Under the pieces are notes generated by a model, which searched no databases, was not told where the DNA came from, and was given only the letters and a program-made list of their open reading frames with translations. A DNA stretch of 64,000 nt, from positions 1,452,488-1,516,487 of the forward strand of contig NZ_JAODBT010000001.1 in assembly GCF_027497995.1 (NCBI RefSeq), read 5' to 3'. How positions within the stretch are numbered: position 1 is the first letter of the stretch; the number at the start of each line of letters is the position of its first letter. The DNA comes from Stenotrophomonas sp. Iso1. Its GTDB lineage: Bacteria; Pseudomonadota; Gammaproteobacteria; Xanthomonadales; Xanthomonadaceae. A program made the position numbers and the translations under genes. Of this stretch, positions 30,609-38,728 are shown piece by piece.

Positions 30609-30636
30609 AAAAAGGCCACCGCGAGGTGGCCTTTTT
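30609..30636 (+). terminator. Rho-independent terminator of cyoABCD
   Basis: A 12-bp stem (AAAAAGGCCACC / GGTGGCCTTTTT) with a GCGA loop, 24 bp after cyoD. Confidence 0.92.
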
Positions 30637-30840
30637 CGTGGGCGCGGGAAAACGGGGGCGCGAGAGGGGCGGGCGGAACGGCCAAGCACAACCGCCGGGT
30701 CAGCTGGCTCTCCCGCGTAAGGAGCAGCACGCGGTCAGCAAGCCGGGGCTGCTTCCGTCTTTACACACTTCTCAGGCCGCTTCACTCTCTCCCGCTCTTT
30801 GCTACCCTGTCCCTCTTTCGGACTAGTCCCCGGTATTTCT

Positions 30841-31725
30841 ATGGTGTGGTTGCGTGTCGCTCTGGTTCTTCCGCTGGTTGCCATCAACACGGTGGTGCAT
30901 TGCCTGCCGTTGTTCGTTGTCGCGCTGGTGAAGGCAGCGCTGCCGTTTCAGGCAGTGCGCCGGGCCTGCAATCCGCTGCTGACCGGTTTGGCGGAAAGCT
31001 GGATCGGCGTGAACAGCGCCTTGATCCAGTTGTTCACCCGCACGCGTTTTGAGGTCAGCGGGCTGGCCGACCTTGATCGCGATGGCCACTACCTGGTGCT
31101 GGCCAACCACCAGAGCTGGGTGGACATCCTGGTGCTGCAGAAGGTGTTCAACCGGCGCATCCCGCTGCTGCGGTTTTTCCTGAAGCGTTCGCTGTTTTGG
31201 GTGCCGATGCTGGGTCTGGCATGGTGGGCGCTGGATTTCCCGTTCATGGGTCGCTACACGCGCAAGCAGATCGTCAAGAACCCGGAACTGGGGCGCCGCG
31301 ATATGGAAGTCACCCGCAAGGCCTGCGAAAAATTCAACAGCATCCCGGTGGCGGTGATGAATTTTGTCGAAGGCACGCGCTTCACCCAGGAAAAGCATGA
31401 CGGGCAGGGCTCGCCCTTCAAATACCTGCTCAAGCCCAAGTCGGGTGGTGTGGCGTTTGTGCTTGATGCGATGGGCAAGGGCCTGCACGCGCTGTTGGAT
31501 GTGACCATCGTTTATCCGAAGGGCATTCCGTCGATGATCGACCTGATGGCCAACCGCCTGCCCGAAGTCAGGGTGCTGGTGCGCAAGCTGCCGATCCCCG
31601 CTGAACTGGTAGGCGGCAACTACCAGGACGACCGCACCTATCGTGCGCAGTTCCAGCAATGGATGAACAGTCTGTGGGTGCAGAAGGACGCTGAGATCGC
31701 AGCGATGTTGGAGGGCAAGTCCTGA
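30841..31725 (+). CDS. yihG: Membrane-bound 1-acyl-glycerol-3-phosphate acyltransferase family protein (YihG type)
   Basis: A 294-residue PlsC-like acyltransferase with an N-terminal membrane segment. Catalytic motif NHQSWVD (H-x4-D) and the FVEGTRF motif are present, with the WALDFPFMGRYTRKQ block shared by E. coli YihG. It transfers an acyl chain to lysophospholipid at the inner membrane; YihG in E. coli favours sn-2 polyunsaturated or cis-vaccenoyl acylation. The ATG at 30841 starts the hydrophobic helix; an upstream frame lacks support. It stands alone between two terminators. Confidence 0.9.
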   Translation: MVWLRVALVLPLVAINTVVHCLPLFVVALVKAALPFQAVRRACNPLLTGLAESWIGVNSALIQLFTRTRFEVSGLADLDRDGHYLVLANHQSWVDILVLQKVFNRRIPLLRFFLKRSLFWVPMLGLAWWALDFPFMGRYTRKQIVKNPELGRRDMEVTRKACEKFNSIPVAVMNFVEGTRFTQEKHDGQGSPFKYLLKPKSGGVAFVLDAMGKGLHALLDVTIVYPKGIPSMIDLMANRLPEVRVLVRKLPIPAELVGGNYQDDRTYRAQFQQWMNSLWVQKDAEIAAMLEGKS

Positions 31726-31747
31726 CGCTTGCCGCTCGCGTAGAACG

Positions 31748-31772
31748 ACAAAGGCCCCGACGGGGCCTTTGT
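31748..31772. terminator. Bidirectional terminator between the acyltransferase and glycine-zipper genes
   Basis: An 11-bp perfect stem (ACAAAGGCCCC) with a 3-nt loop; A/T-rich flanks suit both converging genes. Confidence 0.8.
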
Positions 31773-31791
31773 GCTTTAAACGTGCGGGGGT

Positions 31792-32163
31792 TCAGCGGTA
31801 AACGCGCTCACAGCGTGTCTCGATGACACGCTGGCCGTTGCGCTCCTGGTTGCGGCCCTGGACGTTGCGGCCCACCAAGCCACCTGCCACCGCGCCCGCC
31901 GCAGTGGCAACCTTGCGGCCGTTGCCCTTGCCGACCTGATTGCCGAGCAGGCCGCCGACCACCGCACCGGTGGCGGTGCCGGCGACACGGTTCTGGTCGC
32001 GGGCATTGTTGGCCACTTCAACCTTGCGGCACTCCACCCGACTGCCGTCGTTGAAGCGGCGGCCTTCATCACGCGGGCCGTAGGTTTGAGCCTGGGCACT
32101 GGCGGCGAACAGCATTCCCAATCCGACAAAAGTAGTCGCAAGTTTGCTGTGGAAAGTGCGCAT
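31792..32163 (-). CDS. Secreted glycine-zipper 2TM-domain protein
   Basis: A 123-residue protein. The signal peptide (MRTFHSKLATTFVGLG ... AQA) is cleaved near residue 25. Residues about 62-104 form the glycine-zipper pair GAVVGGLLGNQVG and GAVAGGLVGRNVQG, as in SlyB/17-kDa antigen family. A Cys near residue 45 (VECRKVEV) and another near the C-terminus (ETRCERVY) could form a disulfide. It lacks a lipobox, so it is probably periplasmic or outer-membrane inserted. The ATG has AAGGAG 7 nt upstream. Confidence 0.88.
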   Translation of the reverse strand: MRTFHSKLATTFVGLGMLFAASAQAQTYGPRDEGRRFNDGSRVECRKVEVANNARDQNRVAGTATGAVVGGLLGNQVGKGNGRKVATAAGAVAGGLVGRNVQGRNQERNGQRVIETRCERVYR

Positions 32164-32360
32164 GATCTGCTCCTTGTGCGTGTTGGTAACGGGGACGAGT
32201 AGTCCCGTGTGTCAACCCTGCGCGCATGTGGGCGAACCGGAAGTGAAAGCCCGGCTCCCAGGTTGAAGTGGGGTTCATTCTGCATGGCTTTCGGCAACTG
32301 AACGCGGCGCGGCTTGGGTGTAGAGTTCGCGCCTGACCGCCATTTTCAACGAGGTTCCGC

Positions 32361-33284
32361 ATGAATACTGTTACCGCTTTCTATCCCGTGGGTACGCCCG
32401 GCCAGCCTTGGGGTGCGTCGGAACGTGCGCAGTGGTTGCAACGCCAAGTGGTGCAGCGTAGCCATGCAGATGAAGTCGTGGCGAAGATCGATGCACTGCG
32501 TGAGCGTTTTGACGTGACGCAGTACGGCGAGCTGGATTACCCCAGTGGCCGCTATCCATTGTTGGCAGTGCGCAGTCGTAACTGGAACGATGCTTTGCCG
32601 GTGATGCTGGTCACTGGCGGCGTGCACGGCTATGAAACCAGCGGCGTGCAGGGCGCGCTGCAGTTCATTGATCAACATGCGGCGGACTATGCCGACAGGT
32701 GCAATCTGCTGGTCGTGCCGTGCGTTAGCCCGTGGGGCTATGAGCGTGTGCAGCGTTGGAACGCATTGGCGTTGGACCCGAACCGTTCGTTTGTGCAGAA
32801 CAGCCCTGCACCGGAGTCGGCCGCGTTGATGGCACTGGTGGCGCCGTTGAAGGGCCAGATCGTGATGCATATCGATCTGCACGAAACCACCGACACCGAC
32901 GAAAGCGAATTCCGCCCGGCATTGGCCGCGCGCGATGGCAAGCCGTTTGAACCGGGCGAAATTCCCGATGGTTTCTATCTGGTGGACGACAGCGAAAACC
33001 GCCAGCCGGTGTTTCAGCAGGCAGTGAATGCCGAGGTGGTCAAGGTCACCCATCTTGCGCCTGCTGATGCGCGCGGGGAAATCATTGGTTCGCCGGTTGT
33101 CGCGCTGGGGGTGATCGAGTATCCGCTCAAGGCATTGGGGCTGTGCGCCAGCGTCAGCGGCGCGCGCTACACCACCACCACCGAGGTGTATCCGGACAGC
33201 CCTAAAGCTACCCCGCAGCAGTGCAATGACGCGCAGGTGGCCGCGGTGATTGGTGCGCTGGAGTTTGCTTTGAGCAACGGTTGA
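32361..33284 (+). CDS. M14-family metallocarboxypeptidase-like protein
   Basis: A 307-residue protein without a signal peptide. Zinc ligands are seen as H-x2-E in GGVHGYETSG (His89, Glu92) and His174 in HIDLHETTD, in the order of M14 peptidases. The substrate-binding region ALDPNRSF resembles the NDxNR arginine motif of the family. A candidate catalytic Glu is in GVIEYPLK. It is probably a cytosolic amidase or carboxypeptidase, perhaps on cell-wall peptides; related proteins are often left unnamed. The start has GAGG 7 nt upstream. Confidence 0.82.
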   Translation: MNTVTAFYPVGTPGQPWGASERAQWLQRQVVQRSHADEVVAKIDALRERFDVTQYGELDYPSGRYPLLAVRSRNWNDALPVMLVTGGVHGYETSGVQGALQFIDQHAADYADRCNLLVVPCVSPWGYERVQRWNALALDPNRSFVQNSPAPESAALMALVAPLKGQIVMHIDLHETTDTDESEFRPALAARDGKPFEPGEIPDGFYLVDDSENRQPVFQQAVNAEVVKVTHLAPADARGEIIGSPVVALGVIEYPLKALGLCASVSGARYTTTTEVYPDSPKATPQQCNDAQVAAVIGALEFALSNG

Positions 33285-33327
33285 GGGTGATTGTTGTTTG
33301 GTTAGGTATTGCAGAAGCGGAACGGCG

Positions 33328-33570
33328 GCCCTCATCCGCCCTTCGGGCACCTTCTCCCGCCAAGCGGGAGAAGGGATAGGGCAGGGCAATTGTCACAGCA
33401 AAGCCACAGCCACAGCCACAGCAAAGCCACAGCAAAGCCAAAGTTGGCCAGCGTATAGCGAGGGCTTGTACGCGAACTTTCATCGTTCGATAAAGCCAAT
33501 CGCAGAGAACAGAATTGAGTACTCCCTCCTCCCGCAAGCGGAAGAAGGTGCCCGAAGGGCGGATGAGGGC
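33328..33570. repeat. Inverted pair of xanthomonad intergenic repeats
   Basis: A 28-nt sequence at 33328-33355 (beginning GCCCTCATCCGCCC) reappears perfectly inverted at 33543-33570, with 187 nt between. Each arm is continued by a CTCCCGC...GCGGGAG hairpin. This fills most of the 379-bp gap before the channel gene; no coding sequence is supported in it. Confidence 0.85.
33394..33443 (+). repeat. Simple repeat of CACAGC / AAAGC units
   Basis: About 50 nt made of alternating CCACAG and CAAAG units, lying in the loop between the inverted repeats at 33328 and 33570. Low-complexity; no coding signal. Confidence 0.8.
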
Positions 33571-33663
33571 ATGCTTCTTCTTTTCATGAGCAACCCGAGA
33601 TGGGACAACAACCCTCCCCCAACTTCACACAACCACCGCGCACCCGCATGTGAGCATCAGTAC

Positions 33664-34416
33664 ATGAGACGACGATTGATGATGTTCACGATCCTGGCCT
33701 CGGCCAGCATGAGTGCATGGGCAGGCGACGCCCCCGAGTACGACCGCCCCGGCATTGGCTTTTCCACGAGCACCGTGGGCAAGGGCGTCTTCGTCTGGGA
33801 ACAGGGGTTGCCTGATGGCAGCCGCGACCGCCGCGATGGAATCACCACGACGGCCTGGACAGCTGACACCTTGCTACGGCTGGGTTTATCCGCAACCACG
33901 GAGCTACAGCTGGGTGCCGACACCTGGGGCGGCCTGCGCGTGCGTGGCGCGGGCATTCGCGAGAGCGACACCGGCGGCGGGGATGGCAGCATCGCGCTGA
34001 AATGGGCGCCGGCACTGCGCAGCGAGCAGTTCTCGCTGGCTGTCAAAGGCGGCGCGACGCTGCCGTGGGACCGCGCACCGTTGGGTGATGGCGGCCACGA
34101 TTATGACCTTGGTGTCACCTTGGCTTGGGCACTGCCGGCCGATACCAGCCTGGCGTTCTATGCAGACCGGCAATGGGGTGACAACGGCGGCGGGTGGTTG
34201 TTCTCCCCAAGCTATGGCTTTCCATTGGGAGAAGACGTTTCAGGCTATGTGGAAGGGGGCTACGGCACTGGCGTGCAATACATGCGCGCGGCCGGCGCAG
34301 GCGTGACCTGGATGGCCACGCCGCGCCTGCAATTGGACGCCTCGTTTCTGCGCGGACTGGATGCTGAAACCACCGATTGGCAGGGCGGGGTGGGGCTGGC
34401 CTTGTACTTCGATTGA
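33664..34416 (+). CDS. Outer-membrane channel of the MetA-type transporter family
   Basis: A 250-residue protein with a signal peptide (MRRRLMMFTILASASMSAWA, cleaved after about residue 20). The rest alternates polar and hydrophobic residues in short strands, with WAPALRSEQFSLAVKGG, YDLGVTLAWALPADTSLAF and the C-terminal GGVGLALYFD strand, as in the Phenol_MetA_deg beta-barrel family of small-molecule transporters. The C-terminal aromatic residue fits a BAM signal. The substrate is unknown. The start is after a repeat-rich leader; Met7 is an alternative. Confidence 0.7.
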   Translation: MRRRLMMFTILASASMSAWAGDAPEYDRPGIGFSTSTVGKGVFVWEQGLPDGSRDRRDGITTTAWTADTLLRLGLSATTELQLGADTWGGLRVRGAGIRESDTGGGDGSIALKWAPALRSEQFSLAVKGGATLPWDRAPLGDGGHDYDLGVTLAWALPADTSLAFYADRQWGDNGGGWLFSPSYGFPLGEDVSGYVEGGYGTGVQYMRAAGAGVTWMATPRLQLDASFLRGLDAETTDWQGGVGLALYFD

Positions 34417-34425
34417 TTCCGTTGC

Positions 34426-35565
34426 TCAGCGATTGACTGCAGGGCCGTACACGCCGCTGTAGCCGGCGGCACAGTTGTTGGTGCAGTCGCTGGTGAGCAT
34501 GTTGCGGACGATGATGCCGCTGTTGTTCTTCGAGCGGAAATGGCCGACGCCATTGCTGGTATCGCCGCCACCAAAGTTATAAGGGCTGCCGTCGCTCCAA
34601 TCCCAATCGAAGCTGTAGGCACTGCTGCCTGCACCCACATCCACCTGTGCGTAAACATTGGTGGCGCTGTTGAACAATGCTCCGTCGCCGCAGCCAGCGC
34701 TGTAGCTGGTGGTGAAGCAATGCACCTGGTCGCGGAGGCCGGCGGTGATCGTATAGAAGCGGATACCGGTATAGGTGGCCGGGAACGTACGCAGACTGCC
34801 CGAGCCGCTACCGGTCCAGCGGTTGTAGCCGTAGAAGGTCACGCCGGTACTCGGGTACAGGCCAAACGTGTAGTAGTTGTACGGGTAGACATAGGCCTCG
34901 GCGTTGCAGGTGGGTGCCAATGCCGATTGATAGCCGGTGCTGCGGCAAGTCTGCAGCCCGCGTAGGCCGCCGGCGATGTTGATGAAACGCCGGACGCTGC
35001 TTTGGTTGCCGTGGTACTTGATCGTCGCCAGCGCCATCGTCGACCCCAACGAATGAGTCACCAGATCCACTTGGCTCTTACCGGTATAGGCCTTCACCTT
35101 GTCGATGAAGGTCTTGATGACCTGGTAAGTAGCCGGCGAGTGGTAGTTGTTCTGCGGCGCGGCGCGCTCGCTGGCGCTCAGGTAAGTGATACCGAAAAGT
35201 TCGCAGTCGTTGTAACCGGCCGCCTTGAGTTCGGCATAGGTGGAGCGAGGGGGCGTGCTGTAGCCGCTGACTGCACTGGCGGGCATGTCGAAGCTGATGG
35301 CGCTGTCGCCGTTGCCTGGAATGAACACCACCGGGGTCTTGGTTGCAGTGCAATTGCCACCGCCGAAACCGCCCTGGCCGACGCCGGGATTGAAACCACC
35401 TGCGTATTGGCTAGCGGCGCCCGTGCAGGTGTAGCCGTTGTTGCTGCCGCAATCCAACGCGGCGGCATCCGTGGGAAGCAAAAGCGCGAGCGCGCCTGCA
35501 ACTGGAACAGCAACGGTACCGAGAAACCATGAAGCAACAACGGGGACGGATCGGATGATCGACAT
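34426..35565 (-). CDS. PhaZ7-type extracellular depolymerase of native polyhydroxybutyrate
   Basis: A 379-residue secreted alpha/beta hydrolase. The signal peptide ends before LDCGSNNGYTCTG (about residue 36), matching the mature start of Paucimonas lemoignei PhaZ7 (LTCGTNSG). With that offset the PhaZ7 catalytic residues Ser136 and His306 fall exactly on Ser172 (VTHSLGST) and His342 (NGVGHFRSK); Asp279 (LRDQVHCF) matches Asp242 within one residue. Other shared blocks are GGFNPGVGQGGFGGG, NGDSAISFDMP and TFIDKVKAYTGKSQVD. PhaZ7 hydrolyses amorphous PHB outside the cell. The lipase-like Ser pentapeptide is H-S-L-G. It sits convergent with the channel gene. Activity is inferred. Confidence 0.9.
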   Translation of the reverse strand: MSIIRSVPVVASWFLGTVAVPVAGALALLLPTDAAALDCGSNNGYTCTGAASQYAGGFNPGVGQGGFGGGNCTATKTPVVFIPGNGDSAISFDMPASAVSGYSTPPRSTYAELKAAGYNDCELFGITYLSASERAAPQNNYHSPATYQVIKTFIDKVKAYTGKSQVDLVTHSLGSTMALATIKYHGNQSSVRRFINIAGGLRGLQTCRSTGYQSALAPTCNAEAYVYPYNYYTFGLYPSTGVTFYGYNRWTGSGSGSLRTFPATYTGIRFYTITAGLRDQVHCFTTSYSAGCGDGALFNSATNVYAQVDVGAGSSAYSFDWDWSDGSPYNFGGGDTSNGVGHFRSKNNSGIIVRNMLTSDCTNNCAAGYSGVYGPAVNR

Positions 35566-35673
35566 GCGGCAGCTCCGGGCAGGTGAGTCCTGATGGTCCT
35601 GCCAGCATCCGGCCACGGGCGGCGGCGCGGCACTGTCCAATGGGGAAACTTGCAGTGCAGCATCGCCGTTGCA

Positions 35674-36579
35674 TCACTTGCGGGTGCGCACCAGCATGGT
35701 TGAGGCCTGCAGGATGGCGCGGGTCAGCAGCGCCATGGTTTTCACTTCCCCCTTCCAGTGCTGCCAGTACAGCGGCACGTCTTCCCAGGCGCGGGCTTTC
35801 ACGTAGACCAAGCGACCGCTTTCAAGATGGCGGCGCACCAGCGGCAACGGGTTCATGGTCCAGCCCAGGCCGCCGAGATTGGCGTGGACAAAGGCGCGGG
35901 TGGAGGGAATCCACCAGGTGGGCGCGTTCAATGGCTGGTCGATGCCGGCGATACGTCGTGCATAGCGGGCCTGCAGGTCATCCTTGCGGTTGAACACCAG
36001 TACCGGCGCCAGGGTCAACGCTTGGGCGTTCACGCCCTTGGCGAAATAGCGTGCGTGAAATTCCGGGGTGCAGGTGGCGGCGTAGCGGATGCTGCCCAGC
36101 GCGTGGATCTGGCAACCCTGTACCGGTTCGGAAAGGGTGGTGACCGCCCCCAGTACGGCGCCTTGCCGCAACAGGGCGACGGTGTGGTCCTGGTCTTCGG
36201 TATGCAGGTCCAGCGTGGTGCTGGTGGATTGCGAGAAGGTCTGCACTGCCTCGGGAAACCAGGTTTCCATGCTGTCGTGGTTGACCGCCACCGCAATGCT
36301 GGCGCGCGGCAGCTCAGCGTCGGAAATACCGATGCGCTCGAACGCATCACGCTCCAGCAGGGCGGTCTGCTCCGCCAACTGCACCAGCACCTGGCCTTCC
36401 AGTGTGGCCTCGGTGGGGATGCTGCGTTTGACCAGCAGTTTGCCGACCCGGTCCTCCAGCGCCTTGATCCTCTGGGAGATGGCCGAGGCGGTGACGTTCA
36501 GCGACAGCGCGGCGCGCTCGAAGCTGCCTTCGCGGATCACTGCCGCCAGTGCCCGTAGTTGCGAGTGGTCAATGCGCAT
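35674..36579 (-). CDS. argP: LysR-family regulator ArgP (IciA/LysG type)
   Basis: A 301-residue LysR protein with the ArgP-like N-terminus MRIDHSQLRALAAVIREGSF and HTH VTASAISQRIKALEDRVGKLLVKR. In relatives it activates the basic amino-acid exporter in response to Arg or Lys. It is divergent from the LysE-type exporter at 36713, the conserved argP-argO or lysG-lysE arrangement. The intergenic 133 bp is AT-rich. Confidence 0.92.
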   Translation of the reverse strand: MRIDHSQLRALAAVIREGSFERAALSLNVTASAISQRIKALEDRVGKLLVKRSIPTEATLEGQVLVQLAEQTALLERDAFERIGISDAELPRASIAVAVNHDSMETWFPEAVQTFSQSTSTTLDLHTEDQDHTVALLRQGAVLGAVTTLSEPVQGCQIHALGSIRYAATCTPEFHARYFAKGVNAQALTLAPVLVFNRKDDLQARYARRIAGIDQPLNAPTWWIPSTRAFVHANLGGLGWTMNPLPLVRRHLESGRLVYVKARAWEDVPLYWQHWKGEVKTMALLTRAILQASTMLVRTRK

Positions 36580-36712
36580 GAATTAAGTTTTGCTAATGAT
36601 GGTTAACAAAGTTTAGCTCTACTTTTCAATGTTGCGCTGCGACAATTGCCGCATCCGGTCGCTGCGGTGCTTTCTCCCGCAGGCCTTCCCCTCAAGTAAA
36701 GGCAGTTCCCCC
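36580..36712. promoter_or_regulatory. Divergent promoter region of argP and the LysE-type exporter
   Basis: Unusually AT-rich for this genome (36580-36630) and contains the spaced dyad GCTAA-N15-TTAGC (36592-36616), a candidate ArgP site. No clean -35/-10 pair could be assigned. Confidence 0.45.
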
Positions 36713-37348
36713 ATGTTTTCCGTTGTTTCCGCGCAGGCTGCAGGTAGTGCCTGGCTCAGTGGTGCCGGTATCGGTATTGGTCTGTTTGCCATCGTTGGCG
36801 CGCAGAGTGCGTTCATCCTGCGCCAAGGCATCATGCGCCAGCACGTGATCCCGATCATCGCCACCTGTTTTGCCATCGACGCGGTCTTCATCCTGGCCAG
36901 CGTGACTGGGTTGCGCACGCTCACCGAGCAGGTGCCGTGGCTGACCACGGTGCTGCTGTGGGGTGGCGTGGCCTTCCTGAGTTGCTATGCCGTGCTGTCG
37001 GCGCGGCGGGCGATGGTGGGCGGTGGTGGCATGCAGCTGGATGACAATGCCGAGCAATCACTGCGGACGGCATTGATGGCAGCAGCGGGCTTTTCGATCA
37101 TCAACCCACATTTCTGGCTGGACATGATGGTGATCGGCTCCATCGCCGAGAATTTCGGTGAATCACGCATGGCGTTCGCGGCCGGTGTGATCACTGCCAG
37201 TGGCGTGTGGCTGACCGCGCAGGGGCTGGGCGCGCGCCTGCTGGCGCCGCTGTTCACCAAGCAGTCCACCTGGCGCGTGCTCGACGGCACCATCGCGGTG
37301 ATCCTGAGTGTGCTGGCACTGACCCTGGCGCTGCGTGGGGTTGGCTGA
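36713..37348 (+). CDS. argO: LysE/ArgO-family amino-acid exporter
   Basis: A 211-residue inner-membrane protein with six helices. The signature GIGLFAIVGAQSAFILRQGIMRQH near the N-terminus and GFSIINPHFWLDMM in the middle are diagnostic of LysE/ArgO exporters of arginine or lysine. The start is at ATG 36713, where the family N-terminus begins; an upstream frame from 36629 is not conserved. Regulation by the divergent ArgP is expected. Name argO is by family; lysE is equally apt. Confidence 0.92.
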   Translation: MFSVVSAQAAGSAWLSGAGIGIGLFAIVGAQSAFILRQGIMRQHVIPIIATCFAIDAVFILASVTGLRTLTEQVPWLTTVLLWGGVAFLSCYAVLSARRAMVGGGGMQLDDNAEQSLRTALMAAAGFSIINPHFWLDMMVIGSIAENFGESRMAFAAGVITASGVWLTAQGLGARLLAPLFTKQSTWRVLDGTIAVILSVLALTLALRGVG

Positions 37349-37373
37349 GCGAAGCTGGCGGGCCGTTGTCGGG

Positions 37374-37413
37374 AAAAAGAGGGCGATCATGCAGACAGCG
37401 TGATCGCCCTTTT
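37374..37413. terminator. Bidirectional terminator between exporter and esterase genes
   Basis: The stem GGGCGATCA / TGATCGCCC with an 11-nt loop, an A-run before and TTTT after, serves both converging genes. Confidence 0.85.
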
Positions 37414-37451
37414 GCCATTCAGCGGTGCCCGTTGCAATTGAACAGGGGCCT

Positions 37452-38240
37452 TCAGCGGCGCCGCTGAGCGAACAGCCATTCCCAAACAGCGGGGTTGCGA
37501 TAGGTCGGATCCCACGCGTTGTGCTGGGTGTCCGGGTACTCGGTATAGCGGAAGCCCGCCTGTAATTTCTGGCTGGACTGCGCGATGGCACGGTCATCGC
37601 GCGTGGGTACCAGCGTGTCGAGCGTGCCATGGAACATCCATACCGGCACGCCATGCAGGCGTGAGGCAACGGCGTCGTAGGGATCGGCGATGCCTGCCAC
37701 GTGATCAACGATCAATCCCGAGCGGTCGGCGCGTGGGGCCAGCAGCGCGCCGCAGATTGGCATCACCGCGGCAAACTGCGTTGGTCGGGTCAATGCCAAC
37801 TCCCAGGTGCCGTAGCCGCCCATGGAGATACCGCTGATGTAATTGCGTGCAGGGTCGGTGGAGAATTCGGCGTTCGCCGCGTCCAATGCTGCCAGCGCCA
37901 TACGGGCGTTGCGGCCACGCCATTCTTCGTCATCGGGCACCTGCGGGAACACCACCAGCGCCGGGAAGCTGTCCATGTGCTGCTTGATCCACGGGCCGAC
38001 GCCGGCTTGCGTGGGCTTGATGCCATCGTCGCCGCGTTCGCCCGAGCCATGCAGGAACAGCAGCACCGACAGTGGACGTGGCACATGCGTAGCGGGTACG
38101 AACACCTGGTAGCGGAACTGACGGCCTTCGACTGTCACTTCGCGTGCAACGAAATGGCCGCCCGGATCGCCGGTCATGGTGGAACTGCTGGCGCCGCCGG
38201 CCAGCACGGACAGAAGCAGCAACATCAGGGTGCGTCGCAT
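37452..38240 (-). CDS. Secreted carboxylesterase/PHB-depolymerase-like alpha/beta hydrolase
   Basis: A 262-residue exported hydrolase (signal MRRTLMLLLLSVLAGGASS). The oxyanion segment is LLFLHGSGERGDDG, the nucleophile is Ser in SGISMGGYGTWELA, and the acid/base residues are likely in FHGTLDTLVPTRDD and PDTQHNAWDPTY. The family includes phospholipase/carboxylesterases, feruloyl esterases and PHB oligomer hydrolases. Given the PhaZ7 homologue 2 kb away, cleavage of hydroxybutyrate oligomers is possible but speculative. The catalytic triad appears complete. Confidence 0.85.
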   Translation of the reverse strand: MRRTLMLLLLSVLAGGASSSTMTGDPGGHFVAREVTVEGRQFRYQVFVPATHVPRPLSVLLFLHGSGERGDDGIKPTQAGVGPWIKQHMDSFPALVVFPQVPDDEEWRGRNARMALAALDAANAEFSTDPARNYISGISMGGYGTWELALTRPTQFAAVMPICGALLAPRADRSGLIVDHVAGIADPYDAVASRLHGVPVWMFHGTLDTLVPTRDDRAIAQSSQKLQAGFRYTEYPDTQHNAWDPTYRNPAVWEWLFAQRRR

Positions 38241-38367
38241 AGCGGCCAGCCTTGGCAGGGAGGTGGCCGCAGCCTAACCCAATAGAAGCAGCGGGTAGAT
38301 GGCGATATGCCAGAATTACCGGTCAACGCCTTCGCTGCCACAGCAGCACTTTCTGGAAGATGCCCGT

Positions 38368-38658
38368 ATGAGGAAATTGCTGATCATCGCCCTGGTCATG
38401 CTGTTGGCTGCCTGCAGCCAAGGCCCGCGTGGCATTTACAGCGATTCGGCGCAGCTGCTGCGCTATACCTTCGAGGACGATGGCAAGGCTACCGTATCGG
38501 TGCTGGGCCAGACGCAGCAGGCCCAGTACGTGCGCGAAGGCGACACCGTAACGGTGCACGTACCGGGGTCGGAAGGCGTGCCGGTGGCCTTCACGGTCAA
38601 TAAGGATGGCTCGCTGCAGGGGCCGATGGGCGTGCACCTGGAGCAGGTGAAGCCGTAA
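38368..38658 (+). CDS. Small lipoprotein of unknown function
   Basis: A 96-residue protein with a lipoprotein signal (MRKLLIIALVMLLAAC, Cys16). The mature part is a small all-beta domain with a charged YTFEDDGKATVSVLGQ and a VTVHVPGSEG segment. GGAAGA lies 7 nt upstream of the ATG. No family is recognised. It could be bound to the outer membrane (Ser+2, not Asp). Confidence 0.75.
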   Translation: MRKLLIIALVMLLAACSQGPRGIYSDSAQLLRYTFEDDGKATVSVLGQTQQAQYVREGDTVTVHVPGSEGVPVAFTVNKDGSLQGPMGVHLEQVKP

Positions 38659-38728
38659 TGCAGCGGGGGACGACCACATTGCGCCCGCCTCGGGTGGCTG
38701 AAGAACCGGCGGTGCGTGTCGATATGGA

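Noticed and set aside
33328..33570. CRISPR array
   Set aside because: There are only two inverted copies of the repeat, not regularly spaced direct repeats, and no cas genes.
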